In this document: positions 1 through 9,861 of the stretch, piece after piece
Layout: each line of letters starts with the position of its first letter
Numbering within the stretch: position 1 is the stretch's first letter
Assembly (NCBI GenBank): GCA_016703785.1
Contig: JADJBM010000013.1
Span: forward strand, 62,001 to 126,000
Length of the DNA: 64,000 nucleotides
Origin: Betaproteobacteria bacterium
Lineage (GTDB): Bacteria > Pseudomonadota > Gammaproteobacteria > Burkholderiales > Rhodocyclaceae
Direction of reading: 5' to 3'
Notes under the pieces: model-generated
Databases searched by the model: none
What the model was told of the DNA's origin: nothing
What the model saw: only the letters and a program-made list of their open reading frames with translations
Made by a program: the position numbers and the translations under genes

Positions 1-426
1 CTTGTTGAACTGCACCACCACGGGCAGGCGCTCGAAATCCAGGCCGACGCGCAGCGCGTTGGCCGCCAGGTTGTCGAAGGATTCGCCGTTGTTGATGGAT
101 TGCGCCCGCTGCGAGTCGGCGACGAAGACGACGCCGTCCGCGCGCGACAGCACGGCCTTGCGCGTGCCGTCGTGGGCGACCTGTCCCGGCACCGTGAACA
201 GCTTGAAGCGCAGGTCGAGCCCGGAGGGCGTGCGCACGCCCAGCGGCAGCAGGTCGAAGTAGAGCGTGCGGTCGCCCATCGTCTCCATCACCAGCAGGTC
301 GCCTTTCTGCTGCGGCCGCACCAGATCGTGCAGGCGGGCAAGGTTGGTCGTCTTGCCGGAGAGCGCCGGCCCGTAATAGACCAGCTTGACCGTCAGGGTT
401 TGCCTGGCTTCGTTGTATTCGGCCAT
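1..426 (-). CDS. MglA-like small Ras-family GTPase (3' end outside window)
   Basis: Partial gene: the first 142 codons are present and the frame runs off the window edge. The product is a small GTP-binding switch protein of the bacterial MglA/Rop type. A P-loop GPALSGKTT lies near residue 19, the family motif TVPGQ follows near residue 79, and the visible part ends at VVQFNK, the start of the NKxD guanine-specificity motif. It begins with ATG only 4 bases after the stop of the upstream kinase, so it appears to be the last gene of the signalling operon that starts near 7.9 kb. MglA-like GTPases set cell polarity or motility; a role as output of the neighbouring kinases is inference. Confidence 0.85.
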   Translation of the reverse strand, partial: MAEYNEARQTLTVKLVYYGPALSGKTTNLARLHDLVRPQQKGDLLVMETMGDRTLYFDLLPLGVRTPSGLDLRFKLFTVPGQVAHDGTRKAVLSRADGVVFVADSQRAQSINNGESFDNLAANALRVGLDFERLPVVVQFNK

Positions 427-430
427 GGCG

Positions 431-2955
431 CTATGCCTGCTGCGCCGCATCCGCTGCGGCGTCGGCCTCGCTTCGCAGGGCGGCATCCTCCCACAGGGTG
501 AAGAAGAATGTCGTCCCCTTGCCGCGGTCGGAATCGGCCCAGATGCGTCCGCCATGGCGGGCGATGATGCGCTGCGCCGTGGTGAGGCCGACGCCGCAGC
601 CGTCGAACTCATCCTCGCGGTGCAGGCTGTGGAACATGCGGAACAGCTTGTCGGCAAACCGCATGTCGAAGCCGGCGCCGTTGTCGCGCACGAAGTACAC
701 GACGCGGCCGTCTTCGTCCGTGCCGGCGCCGAAGGCGATGCGTGCCCTGTCGATTTTCGCGGTGTATTTCCAGGCGTTGCCGAGCAGGTTGGTGAGCATG
801 ATGCGCAGCAGCCGAACGTCGCCATCGGCGGCTGGCACATCGGCAACCTCGAATTCGACCGCGCGCCCCGGATCGCGCTCGCGCAACTCTGCGGCGAGCT
901 CGCATGCAAGGGCGGACAGGTCGACCGCTATCAGGTGCAGCGGCGCGCGGGTGAGGCGCGCCAGGTCGTAGAGCGCCTCGATCAACTCGCCCATGCGCGC
1001 CGTGGCGGCAAGGATGCGCCGGAGATGGTCGCGCCCTGCCTCGTCGAGCCGACCGTGGCAGTCCTCCATCAGGGCCTCGCTGAAGCCCTCGATGGCCCGC
1101 AGCGGCGTACGCAGGTCGTGCGTGACGGAGAAATTGAAGGCGTCCAGCTCTTTGTTGGCCTCTTCCAGCGCCGTGGTGCGCGCTTTGACGCGCGCCTCCA
1201 GCGTGGTGGCGAGGCTGCGCAACTTGCGTTCCGCCAGCCAGCGCGCGGTAATGTCGTGGTTCACGGCGACGCAGCCGCTGACGGTGCCTTCATCGTCCCT
1301 GATCGGCGAGGCCGCGTTGAGGATGATCTTGCGCGTGCCGTCGAAGCACTCGATCTCGATCTCCTCGTCGATGGAAACTTCGCCCTTCCTGATGGCGCGC
1401 GCCGCGGCCCATTCCTCCGCTTCGATGCGCTTGCCGCTGTCCAGCCGCCAGGCCTTGTATTCGTCGAACTGCTCGATGCCGACATGGCGGCTGCCTGCCC
1501 AGATGCGACGGCCCCCTTCGTTGGAGCGGACGATGTTGCCGGCGGCATCGAGGATCCAAACGCCCACCGGCAGGATTTCCAGTATCTTGTCGAGCAGCGC
1601 TTTTTCCGCCCCCGCAGGGCGCCCTCGGCCTGCACCTGCTGCGTGATGTCGATGTGGCAACCCATCCAGGTGCGTTTGCCCGTGGCGGGGTTGGCCGCGA
1701 TGTGGCCGCGCGAGAGCACCCAGCGCCAGGTGTCGTCCTGGTGCCGGATGCGGAAGCGGCTTTCGTATTGGCCTTGCGGGTTGTCCGCATATGCGCGGGC
1801 AGCGGCATGGATGCGCTCCAGATCGTCCGGATGAACCAGGCAGTCGAAATCCTCGGCCGAATTGCCGAATGCATCCTCGGCATAGCCGAACAACGGCTTC
1901 CAGTTTTCGGTGAAGCGGAACGCCCAAGTGTCGGCATTGCGCTCCCACAGGCCGATGTTGGCGGCGCGCACCGCTGCCTCCAGCCAGCGCTGCGTCCTTT
2001 CCAGGTTCTCTCGGGTTGCGACTTCATCGGTGATGTCGCGGCCGACGCCGCGGTAGCCTGCCAGGCGGCCCATGTCGTCGAAGAGCGGCCGCCCGCTGAT
2101 TTCGACGGTGCGCAATTTGCCGTCGTCGTCGCGCCGCTGCAGCCGCAGGTTGCTGAAGGGGCGGCCGGCCTCCAGCAGGCAGCGGTGCTCGTCCCAGAAG
2201 CCCTCCGGCACGTTGACATAGGGCAGCTCCCAGCGATGCTTGCCGATCGAGCCCTGGCCGTAGTAGGGCGGGCATAAGGGCCGGCTGTCGGGTCCATAGG
2301 TGACCGTGGTGAAGCGGAACGCCGCGTCCTGCTCCCAGAACCAGTCGGCGGACAGTTCCGCGTAGTCGCGGAAGCGCCGCTCGGAGGCGCGCAGCGCTCC
2401 GGCATCGCGCGCGTGGGCCAGCGCCAGGCGCGCCACTTGCAGGATGAACTCGATGGCCTGCTCGTCCTCGGCGCCGGGCTCGCCCGCCTGCTGCGGCATC
2501 AGCATCAGGGTGCCGAGGACGCTGCCGTCCTGCTCGATGGGGTAGGACCAGACGGCGCCGAAGCCGTAGCTGCGGCATAGCGAGGCGATCTCCGCGGGCG
2601 TTCCCGCGATGCGCGTGTCGCCGATGACGACCTTGCGCCTGCTGCGCACCGCCTCGGCGCAGGCCGTGCCGTCGCCGGAAATGGCGGGCTCGGCGAGGAA
2701 TTCGGCCGGCAGGCTCGGCGCGGCGATGCAGCGCAGGCCGTCGCCCTCGGCCAGCATCACCGTGGCGTGCAGCGGCCGGGACAGGGAAGCCTCCAGCGTC
2801 AGGCACAGGTCGTCCAGCACGGCCGCAAGCGGGTGGTGGCTGGCGATGCGGCGCAGCAGGCGGCACTCGTGCTCGGCAAGGGGCCCCTGCATCCGCGAAG
2901 CATCGGGATCGCAGGCATTGCGCTGCGCCGCGGCGGGTACTGGCGGAGATTTCAT
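431..2955 (-). CDS. GAF/PAS multi-sensor histidine kinase, interrupted by a frameshift
   Basis: Soluble hybrid-sensing histidine kinase of about 840 residues when the frame is repaired. The order is an N-terminal GAF domain (about 35-175), PAS domains (about 190-315 and 330-450), a third PAS, a HisKA box (FSVTHDLRTPLRAIEGF) and an HATPase with VRDNGAGFDM and GVGLTTAQRIIARHGG. The frame breaks in a run of five G (minus strand) at about 1609-1613: sequence before it continues the PAS2 frame, and everything after it reads in the next frame. Adding one G restores a continuous protein. The ATG at 2955 overlaps the stop of the upstream receiver gene (ATGA), so I prefer it to the GTG at 2961. There is no membrane segment. 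Confidence 0.85.
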
Positions 2956-3542
2956 TCCCACTGCCCTCGCTTCCGCTCCGTTTCGCCGTCAGGATCGAGC
3001 AGCACCTCGCCGTCAGGGCCCCAGTTGACCTGCGTGATGCCGGGACTTTCGCGCTCCAGGCGGCGCAGCTCCGCCTCCTGGAGCGAGAGCTGGCTGCGGC
3101 TTGCGCGCAGCTCGTCGGCCAGCCGCTGGTTCTCCAGCAGCAGTCGGCGCTCCTTCAGCGCGTTCTCGATGGCGAAGACCAGCTCGGCCTCGTCCCACGG
3201 CTTGGACAGGTAGCGCATGATGCCGGCTTCGTTGACGGCATCGGCAAGCCCGCCCAGGTCGGCTTGTCCTGAGAGGATCAGCCGCGCCGCGACGGGCTGG
3301 ATCGCCCGGAAGGCGCGCAGGAAGGCGACGCCGTTCATCTCCGGCATGCGGTAATCCGAGATGACCACATCGAAGACGGTTTCGCGCGCGCGCTGCAGCG
3401 CCTCGGCCGGCCGAGTGTAGGCCTCGATGCGGTAGCCGGGGCGCGGGGTGCGCAGGATGCCGCGCAACTGGCGTTCCAGCGCGCGCAGCACGAGCGGTTC
3501 GTCATCCACCAGCAGCAGGCCGGGTTGTTCGTGCGTCATCAT
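2952..3542 (-). CDS. Response regulator, receiver domain with C-terminal coiled coil
   Basis: A 196-residue protein with a CheY-like receiver (about 8-125). It has the acidic pair in LLLVDDEP, the phospho-acceptor Asp in VVISDYRMPEMNG and the Lys in LSKPWDEAEL. This resembles the receivers of RpfG-like regulators, but no HD-GYP domain follows. The rest is a charged coiled coil (about 125-175) and an acidic tail. It probably relays phosphate or binds a partner kinase rather than DNA. Its ATG overlaps the stop of the upstream kinase, and its stop overlaps the next kinase start, so all three are translationally coupled. Confidence 0.85.
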   Translation of the reverse strand: MMTHEQPGLLLVDDEPLVLRALERQLRGILRTPRPGYRIEAYTRPAEALQRARETVFDVVISDYRMPEMNGVAFLRAFRAIQPVAARLILSGQADLGGLADAVNEAGIMRYLSKPWDEAELVFAIENALKERRLLLENQRLADELRASRSQLSLQEAELRRLERESPGITQVNWGPDGEVLLDPDGETERKRGQWE

Positions 3543-4855
3543 TCACTTTCCCCTTCGTTCGGGCGGCCAGTGCCTTGTGCCGCGCGCTGGCGCGGCAGGA
3601 TCACGCGGAAGGTCGTGCCGCGGCCGACCTCGCTTTCCACCTCGATGCGGCCGCCGTGCTTGCGTACGATGCTTTCCGACAGGGACAGGCCGAGGCCGGT
3701 GCCCTGGCCGGCCGGCTTGGTGGTGAAGAACGGCTCGAAAATGCGCGGCAGGAGCTCCGGCGGGATGCCGCAGCCGGTATCGGCGATTTCCACCCATAGC
3801 GATGCTGCGTCGGCGCCGGTGCGGATGGCGATCACGCCCTGCTCGCGGATGGCATGGGATGCGTTCACCAGCAGGTTCATGAAGACCTGGTTGAGCTGTC
3901 CCGGCAGGCACTCGATCTCCGGCAGGCAGCCGTATTCCTTGATGACCTGGGCCTTGTACTTGATTTCGCTGGCGATGATGTTGAGTGTGGACTCCAGCCC
4001 CTTGTGCAGGTCCGCCTGCTGCCATTCGTCCTTGGCGCCGGCGCGCGAGATGTCCTTCAGGTCCTGCACGATTTGCCGCACGCGGCCGATGCCCTCGCGC
4101 GTTTCCGCCAGCAGGGCGCGCACGTCTTCCCTGAGGAAATCGATGTCGAGCTGCCGGCGCAGCGCCTCGATTTCCTCCAGCCGGCCGGGCGTGGCGGCCG
4201 CCTGCCTGACCGCAACGGCATAGACGTCGAGGATGCGGAAGAGGTCGCCGACATAGTTGTCGAGGCTGCCGAGGTTCGAGTGCACGTAGCCGATCGGGTT
4301 GTTGATTTCGTGCGCCACGCCGGCCGCAAGCTGGCCGATGGACGCCATTTTCTCGGACTGCAGCAGCTGCCGCCGGGTATCCTCCAGGCGCCGCCTTGCC
4401 TCATCGCGCAGGCGGACGCTCTCGATGACGCCGGCGAGGAAGGCGGCGGAGGCGACGCCGCGCTGGAGATCCTGCGATGAGAAGGGCGCTGCAGCGGACG
4501 CGCGCCGCAGGCAAACTGCGCCGATGGCCTGCTCGCCTGCCAGGAGCGGCCAGCTGAGCGCCGAACCCCCGCTGACGTCGTGCGGCCCGACTGCTGCGGC
4601 CGGCCCGAGCAGCGGATCGTCGCTGGCCACCGCCTCGCCGGGACGGTAGCCGCTGTCGCCCTGGCAGGCCACGATCGTGAGGTCGGGCCGCCTGTTGTCG
4701 AGACGCAGCGCGAGGCAGCCGCCGCTCGCGTCGAACAGGGCGACGATATGACCGAGCATCAGTTCCGTCACGCGCCGCCCCTGTGGGTGGTTCGCGTTGC
4801 CGGGCGGGCGGGCTGCGCTGCGGCTGGCCGCTGCGAGGGGCAGGTCGTAGGTCAC
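3539..4855 (-). CDS. GAF-domain histidine kinase (HPK4 type)
   Basis: A 438-residue soluble sensor kinase. An N-terminal GAF-like region (about 25-145) is followed by a coiled coil, the phospho-acceptor motif EKMASIGQLAAGVAHEINNPIG and an HATPase with NLLVNASHAI, ADTGCGIPPE and GTGLGLSLSESIV. The HEINNPIG form of the H box marks the HPK4 group, as in NtrB-like kinases. Start is GTG at 4855, overlapping the upstream stop (GTGA). It sits between two receiver proteins, so it most likely phosphorylates one or both. No transmembrane or signal sequence is seen. Confidence 0.88.
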   Translation of the reverse strand: MTYDLPLAAASRSAARPPGNANHPQGRRVTELMLGHIVALFDASGGCLALRLDNRRPDLTIVACQGDSGYRPGEAVASDDPLLGPAAAVGPHDVSGGSALSWPLLAGEQAIGAVCLRRASAAAPFSSQDLQRGVASAAFLAGVIESVRLRDEARRRLEDTRRQLLQSEKMASIGQLAAGVAHEINNPIGYVHSNLGSLDNYVGDLFRILDVYAVAVRQAAATPGRLEEIEALRRQLDIDFLREDVRALLAETREGIGRVRQIVQDLKDISRAGAKDEWQQADLHKGLESTLNIIASEIKYKAQVIKEYGCLPEIECLPGQLNQVFMNLLVNASHAIREQGVIAIRTGADAASLWVEIADTGCGIPPELLPRIFEPFFTTKPAGQGTGLGLSLSESIVRKHGGRIEVESEVGRGTTFRVILPRQRAAQGTGRPNEGESE

Positions 4856-7529
4856 GGATGTTTCCTCCTTGTCCTATCCAGGGTTGCCGCCGCCGTCCTG
4901 CCGGGGCTGACTTTGGCGCGCGCGCCGCGATCCTGCAATGCCTGCAATTGCGCGCGCGTCTCGGCCAGGGAGATCACGGCCTCGCGGTACTGGCTGCTGA
5001 GCAGGGAGTTGTCCTGCGCCAGGTTCTGCTGGCGGAAGCCGTCGTGGATGACGCTGCGCAATTGGTCATCGTCCCACGGCTTGGTGAGGAAGCGGTAGAT
5101 CGAGCCGGAATTGATGGAGTCGATCACCGATTGCAGTTCGGTGTAGCCGGAGAGCATGATGCGCACGCTGTCCGGATAGAGCTCCTTGACGTGGCCGAGG
5201 AACTCGGTGCCGCTCATACCCGGCATGCGCTGGTCGGAAACGATGACGCCGACGCGGTTGGCCGCCAGCAGGTCGAAGGCTTCGGCGGGATTGGCGGCGG
5301 CGAGAATGCGGTAGCCTTCGCGGCGGAACAGACGCTGCAGGGCAGTGAGGACGTAGGGGTCGTCATCGACCAGCAGCAGCGTGCGCTCCGAGTCGTCCGG
5401 GGCGAGCGTGCGCAGCGCGGCGCGGCTGCCGCCCCTGAGCAGATCCGCTATCGAGCCGGCCGGCAGCGGTTTGCCGAGGAGATAGCCTTGCGCGTAGTCG
5501 CAGCCGCGCTGGACGAGGAAGCCGAGCTGGCTGTCGGTCTCGATGCCCTCGGCGACGACCTTCAGGCGCAGCGAGTGGGCCATGGCGATGATGGAAGCGC
5601 AGATGGCCGCGTCGTCCGGGTTGCCGACCAGCTCGCCGACGAAGGACTTGTCGATCTTCAGGACATCGATGGCGTAGCGCCGCAGGTAGGCCAGGCTCGA
5701 GTAGCCGGTGCCGAAGTCGTCAACCGCGATGGTGATGCCCATGGCCTTCAGTTCGGCGAGGGTGCGGCCGGACTGGTCCGGGTCCTGCATGATCATCGAC
5801 TCGGTCAGTTCCAGCTCCAGATTGCGCGCCGGCAGGCCGCTCTCCCCGAGCGCGGCGGCGACCGCCTGCACCAGGCCGGGTTGCAGAAACTGGCGCGCCG
5901 AGAGATTCACCGCCATGCGCAGCCCCGCGTCGAACTGCCCGACCCATTCGTTCGCCTGGCGGCAGGCTCGCGCAGCACCCACTCGCCGATCGTCACGATG
6001 AGGCCGGTTTCCTCGGCCAGCGGGATAAATTCATTGGGCGGCACCATGCCGCGTTGCGGGTGCTGCCAGCGCAGCAGGGCTTCGAAACCGCAGATGGCGC
6101 CGTTGCGGCCGAGATCGACCTGGGGCTGGTAGTGCACCGCGAATTCGCCGCGCTCCAGCGCGCCGCGCAGGTCGTTCTCCAGCTCGAGCAGCCTGGCCGA
6201 AGCGGCATTCATGCCGGCCGCGTAGAAGCTGTAGGTGTTGCGCCCGGCGCGTTTGGCCGCGTACATGGCCGTGTCGGTGTTCCGCATCAGGGACTCGGCG
6301 TCGCTGCCGTCGCGCGGAAACAGCGAAATGCCGATGCTCGCCGAGCAATGGATGGTGCGGCCATCGACCTGCATCGGTGGCGCCAGGGCGGCAGTCAGCT
6401 TCTGCGCCACGGCGTCGGCGCCGGCCTCGCCCGTGGTTTCGGGGAGGACGACGACGAATTCGTCGCCGCCGAGGCGGGCCACCGTGTCCTCCTCGCGCAG
6501 GCAGTCCGCGATGCGCCCGGCGATCTGGCACAGTATGTCGTCGCCGGCCTTGTGGCCGAGGCTGTCGTTGATGGTCTTGAAGCGGTCCAGGTCGATCAGC
6601 ATCAGCGCCAGCGCGCCGCCATCGTGGCCGCGGCGGGACAGCCCCTGGCGCAGGCGTTCGAGCATCAGCTTGCGGTTCGGCAGGCCGGTCAGGGCGTCGT
6701 GGTGGGCGGCGCGGTAGAGCTGCGCCTGGCTCTCCTTGTGCCGCGTGACGTCGCTGGCGATGCCGTCGATGCGCACAGGCTGCCCGTGTTCGTCGGCGAC
6801 CAGGTGCGAGCGGTCGAACAGCCAGCGCACCTCGCCGTCCGGCCGCACGATGCGGAACTCGGCGCTGTTCGAGCCGCTTTTCTGCGTATTGGCGATGTAG
6901 TCGCGCATGCGCCCGCGGTCCTCCGGGTGCAGCAGCTGGTGCCAGGTGTTCAGGCTGCCGAGGAGGGCGTCGATCGGTCGGCCGTAGATGGCTGATGCCG
7001 CCGGGTTCAGGTATTCGATGTTCAGTCCGGGCAGGCCGACCGACCAGACGATGTCGCCGAGCGAGTTGAGGATGCCGTCCAGCCGGTTGCGGTTGTCGCG
7101 CAGCGCGTTCTCCGCCTTGATGCGGTTGCGGCGGCTGGCGGCCTCGTCCAGTTCGCGCGCCACCGTGGGCCCCAGCCGCTTCAGATTGTGCTTGAGCAGA
7201 TAGTCCTGTGCGCCGGCGCGCATGGCGGCGACGGCGACGTCCTCGCCGATGTTGCCGGAGACGATGAGGAAGGGCATGTCGGGGTCGTGCCGCTTCGTCA
7301 TTTCCAGCGCCTGGAAGGCGCTGAACTGGGGCATCGAGTAGTCGGAGATGACGATGTCCCAGCCGCCGGCGGCGAGTGCGTCGCGCATGGCCTCGGCCGT
7401 TTCCACGCGCACATGCTCGGGCGCGTAGCCGCCCTTGCCGAGGGCGCGCAACAGCAGGACGGCGTCGTCCGGCGTGTCTTCGACGATCAGTACGCGCAGG
7501 GGGCGTGATTGCGCAGCGACATGATTCAT
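4852..7529 (-). CDS. REC-PAS-GGDEF-EAL-REC cyclic-di-GMP regulator, interrupted by a frameshift
   Basis: A large cyclic-di-GMP turnover protein that needs one frame repair at about 5966 (minus strand GAGCCTGC; adding one G restores REACRQANEW). Domains in order are a receiver (VLIVEDTPDDA), PAS, GGDEF with intact RLGGDEF and an RxxD inhibitory site (REED), EAL with GFEALLRW, DDFGTGYSS, KIDKSF and VVAEGIET, then a second receiver (LLLVDDDPYV, SDQRMPGMSG, KPWDDDQL) and a short coiled coil. Cyclase and phosphodiesterase motifs both look intact. I start it at ATG 7529, which overlaps the stop of the upstream receiver gene; the open frame continues further upstream without family similarity. Two receivers around a GGDEF-EAL core suggest control by more than one kinase of this operon. 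Confidence 0.88.
4891..4914 (-). repeat. Bipartite motif copy 1
   Basis: Exact AAAGTCAG-N10-ACGGCG, spacer CCCCGGCAGG, in the last codons of the GGDEF-EAL-REC gene on the coding strand (ARAKVSPGRTAA). Confidence 0.75.
6391..6414 (+). repeat. Bipartite motif, near copy
   Basis: GCAGTCAG-N10-ACGGCG (two mismatches in the first half), spacer CTTCTGCGCC, antisense within the GGDEF coding region. May be chance. Confidence 0.35.
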
Positions 7530-7903
7530 GCGAATGCCTTTCCCTTCCTGTTTGACCCAATGTGGGCGACGAGACGGGGCAGATCTCTGCCGATGGCGTC
7601 CTTGGCGGCGCATTCGTCCGCCCCGGCAGCCATGCAACTGTCACGGTAGGCCGCCACATCTTCCGTCAGCAGCACCACGCGCGCGGCGGGCGCCAGCGCC
7701 TTGAAACGCCGTGCCGCGCTTTCGCCGCCTGCGCTGCGCAGCGAATAATCGATCAGCACCATGTCCGCCTGCCGCGCTGCCTCGAGGCCGAGCGCCTCCT
7801 GCAGGGAGGCGGCGGTAAGGCACTCGCATGCAGGCAGCACGCCGATGAAATTGCGCGCTGCCTGCAGGAACTGCGGGCTTTTGTCGATTACCAGGATCTT
7901 CAT
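7526..7903 (-). CDS. Single-domain response regulator
   Basis: A 125-residue protein consisting only of a receiver domain: MKILVIDKSPQFLQAA at the start, a likely phospho-acceptor Asp in MVLIDYSLRSAGG and a conserved Lys in ECAAKDAIG. It is first in the minus-strand coupled series that runs to the window edge. A paired palindromic operator lies just upstream at 7959-7997. The lone receiver at 9963-10319 is similar in length and start (MKLLVIDPARAFLEAV), so the two look like diverged duplicates. Confidence 0.8.
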   Translation of the reverse strand: MKILVIDKSPQFLQAARNFIGVLPACECLTAASLQEALGLEAARQADMVLIDYSLRSAGGESAARRFKALAPAARVVLLTEDVAAYRDSCMAAGADECAAKDAIGRDLPRLVAHIGSNRKGKAFA

Positions 7904-7958
7904 CGCTGCATCGCCGTGAGCAATGCAGGCATCATGCGATTGTGGCAGGCGCGATGGA

Positions 7959-7997
7959 ATCGGTAAATTCCCGATAGGCCATCAGGAATATCCTGAT
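7959..7997. promoter_or_regulatory. Paired 17-bp palindromes (site pair 1)
   Basis: ATCGGTAAATTCCCGAT (7959-7975) and ATCAGGAATATCCTGAT (7981-7997), start-to-start 22 bases. They lie between the receiver gene at 7526 and the end of the NarL-type gene. Confidence 0.65.
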
Positions 7998-8014
7998 GCG
8001 GTCGTGCGGACTGC

Positions 8015-8656
8015 TTATTGGGCGCCGATGAGGCCGTTGCGGATGGCGTAGCGCACCAGGCTGGCCAGGTCGTGCAGGTCGAGGCGGTCCATGATCTGGG
8101 CGCGATAGGTTTCCACCGTCTTGGCCGAGAGCTGCAGGTCGTAGGCGATTTCCTTGACGCTCTTGCCGAGTGAGAGCAGGCGCAACACTTCGAGCTGTCG
8201 TGCCGTGAGGGCCGGCTTCGGTGCGCTCTCGCCCTGGGCGTGCGATTCGAGCAGACGGCTGGTCAGTCGCGGGGAAAGATAGGTCTGGCCGGCGGCCACG
8301 GCCTCGAGCGCGGCCTGCAGCTCGAGCGTGGCGGCATCCTTCAGAAGGTAGCCGGAGACGCCCAGCGCCAGCGCGCGATTCACGTATTCCTCTCCGGCAT
8401 GCATGGAAAGGATGATGACGCGCGTCTGCGGCGATTGCGCCAGGATGCGTTCGGCCGCCTGCAGTCCGTTGAGGCCGGGCATGGTGATGTCGAGCAGCGC
8501 CACGTCCGGGGCATGCTCGCGGGCGAGGGCGACGGCCTGCTCGCCGTTGTCCGTCTCGGCCACCACGCTGACGCCGTCCATGGCGTCGAGCAGTGCGCGC
8601 AGGCCGGCGCGCACCAGGGTGTGATCATCGGCGAGCAGCAGGCGCAACGGCTTCAT
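8015..8656 (-). CDS. NarL/FixJ-family response regulator (LuxR-type HTH)
   Basis: A 213-residue DNA-binding regulator. The receiver (about 5-122) has LLLADDHTLVRAGL, DVALLDITMPGLNG and LLKDAATLE. A LuxR-type helix-turn-helix follows (about 145-210): LTARQLEVLRLLSLGKSVKEIA, then LSAKTVETYRAQIM. Its ATG overlaps the stop of the upstream receiver-kinase gene (ATGA), so the two are a coupled kinase-regulator pair. Matching 17-bp palindromes lie on both sides of the pair (7959-7997 and 9862-9900), which suggests it controls its own promoter and those of its neighbours. Confidence 0.9.
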   Translation of the reverse strand: MKPLRLLLADDHTLVRAGLRALLDAMDGVSVVAETDNGEQAVALAREHAPDVALLDITMPGLNGLQAAERILAQSPQTRVIILSMHAGEEYVNRALALGVSGYLLKDAATLELQAALEAVAAGQTYLSPRLTSRLLESHAQGESAPKPALTARQLEVLRLLSLGKSVKEIAYDLQLSAKTVETYRAQIMDRLDLHDLASLVRYAIRNGLIGAQ

Positions 8657-9783
8657 GCCCTGGCACCTTCGGCGGCGTCGGTCGGCAGCGGGAAGCGGGC
8701 CAGCAGGCGTGTGCCTTCGCCTACGTGGCTGGCGATGCGGATCTCGCCGCCGGCCAGGGTGACGCGCTCGTTCATTCCGACCAGGCCGAGGCTGGCGCCC
8801 TCCAGCGCCTTGGCACGGGCGGCGGCGAGGTCGAAGCCGCGTCCGTCGTCGCGCACTTCCAGGCTGCAGTGGCCGTCCTTCGCGTCGAGCAGGATGCGCA
8901 CCGTCTTCGCGTCGGAGTGGCGCAGGACGTTGGTGAGCGCCTCCTGGGCGATGCGGAAGCAGGCGGTCTCCGCCTGTGTGCCGAGGCGCGGCAGGTCCTC
9001 GGGCGCCTCCAGTTCGATAGCCGGGCCGCCTTCACGGCTGTGGCGCTTGACCAGCCAGTGCAGGGCGGCGCGCAGGCCGAGATCGTCAAGTTGCGGCGGG
9101 CGCAGGTCGAGCGAGAGCCTGCGCACCTGGTCGAGCACCTCGCCGGCCACGCCGGCGATCTCGTCGGCGAGGCTGCGCACCTTGTCGTCGCCCAGGCGGC
9201 GCGCGAGTGCTTCAAGGTTGAGCTTGATGGCGGTGAGGGACTGCCCGATCTCGTCATGCAGCTCGCGGGCGATGTGGCGGCGCTCGGCCTCCTGCATCTC
9301 CAGCATGCGGTTGGACAGGGCCTGCAGGCGCAGGCGGGCGTGGAGCAGCGCCTGCTCGTCGCTCCGACGGGCGCGGCGCATCTCTGTTTCGCGCAGCTCG
9401 CGGTCGATGGCAGCGCCCAGGCGCGTCAGGTTGCCCTTGATGATGTAGTCGTGGGCGCCGGCCTTCATCGCCGCCACGGCGACGTCCTCGCCGATGTTGC
9501 CGGAGATGATGATGAACGGCATGTCGGGATCGAATGCCCTCACCTGGTGCAGCGCGATCAGGCCGGAGAAGTCGGGCAGGGTGTAGTCGGACAGCACGAC
9601 GTCCCACTGCCCGGCGCGCAGCGCCTGGTCGAGCTCTTCCTCCGTCTGCACGCGCACATAGTCGGGCACGAAGCCGGCCCGGCGCAGCGCCCGCAGCAGC
9701 AGCGCGGCATCGTCGGGCGTGTCCTCGACAATGATCGCCCGCAGCGGCCTGGCCGCCTCGACTTGTTGTTCCGCGTTCGTCAT
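8653..9783 (-). CDS. Receiver-histidine kinase (NarX/DegS-type HisKA_3)
   Basis: A 376-residue protein with an unusual order: an N-terminal receiver (IIVEDTPDDA, DVVLSDYTLPDFSG) followed directly by a HisKA_3 kinase. The H box is RRHIARELHDEIGQSLTAIKL. The ATPase has ALTNVLRHSDA, VRDDGRGFD and GLVGMNERVTLAGG. It has no PAS or membrane domain, so input would come through phosphorylation or partner binding at the receiver. The receiver resembles that of the GGDEF-EAL protein (EDTPDDA, SGNIGEDVAVAAM), so an upstream kinase may feed both. Its partner is the NarL-type regulator immediately downstream. Confidence 0.88.
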   Translation of the reverse strand: MTNAEQQVEAARPLRAIIVEDTPDDAALLLRALRRAGFVPDYVRVQTEEELDQALRAGQWDVVLSDYTLPDFSGLIALHQVRAFDPDMPFIIISGNIGEDVAVAAMKAGAHDYIIKGNLTRLGAAIDRELRETEMRRARRSDEQALLHARLRLQALSNRMLEMQEAERRHIARELHDEIGQSLTAIKLNLEALARRLGDDKVRSLADEIAGVAGEVLDQVRRLSLDLRPPQLDDLGLRAALHWLVKRHSREGGPAIELEAPEDLPRLGTQAETACFRIAQEALTNVLRHSDAKTVRILLDAKDGHCSLEVRDDGRGFDLAAARAKALEGASLGLVGMNERVTLAGGEIRIASHVGEGTRLLARFPLPTDAAEGARA

Positions 9784-9861
9784 GGTGATGTCCGTGAGCT
9801 AGCCGCAGGAAAATGATACGCCAATATTCCTTGCGCGGGCCATGCGGTCAGGCCTTGTGCC

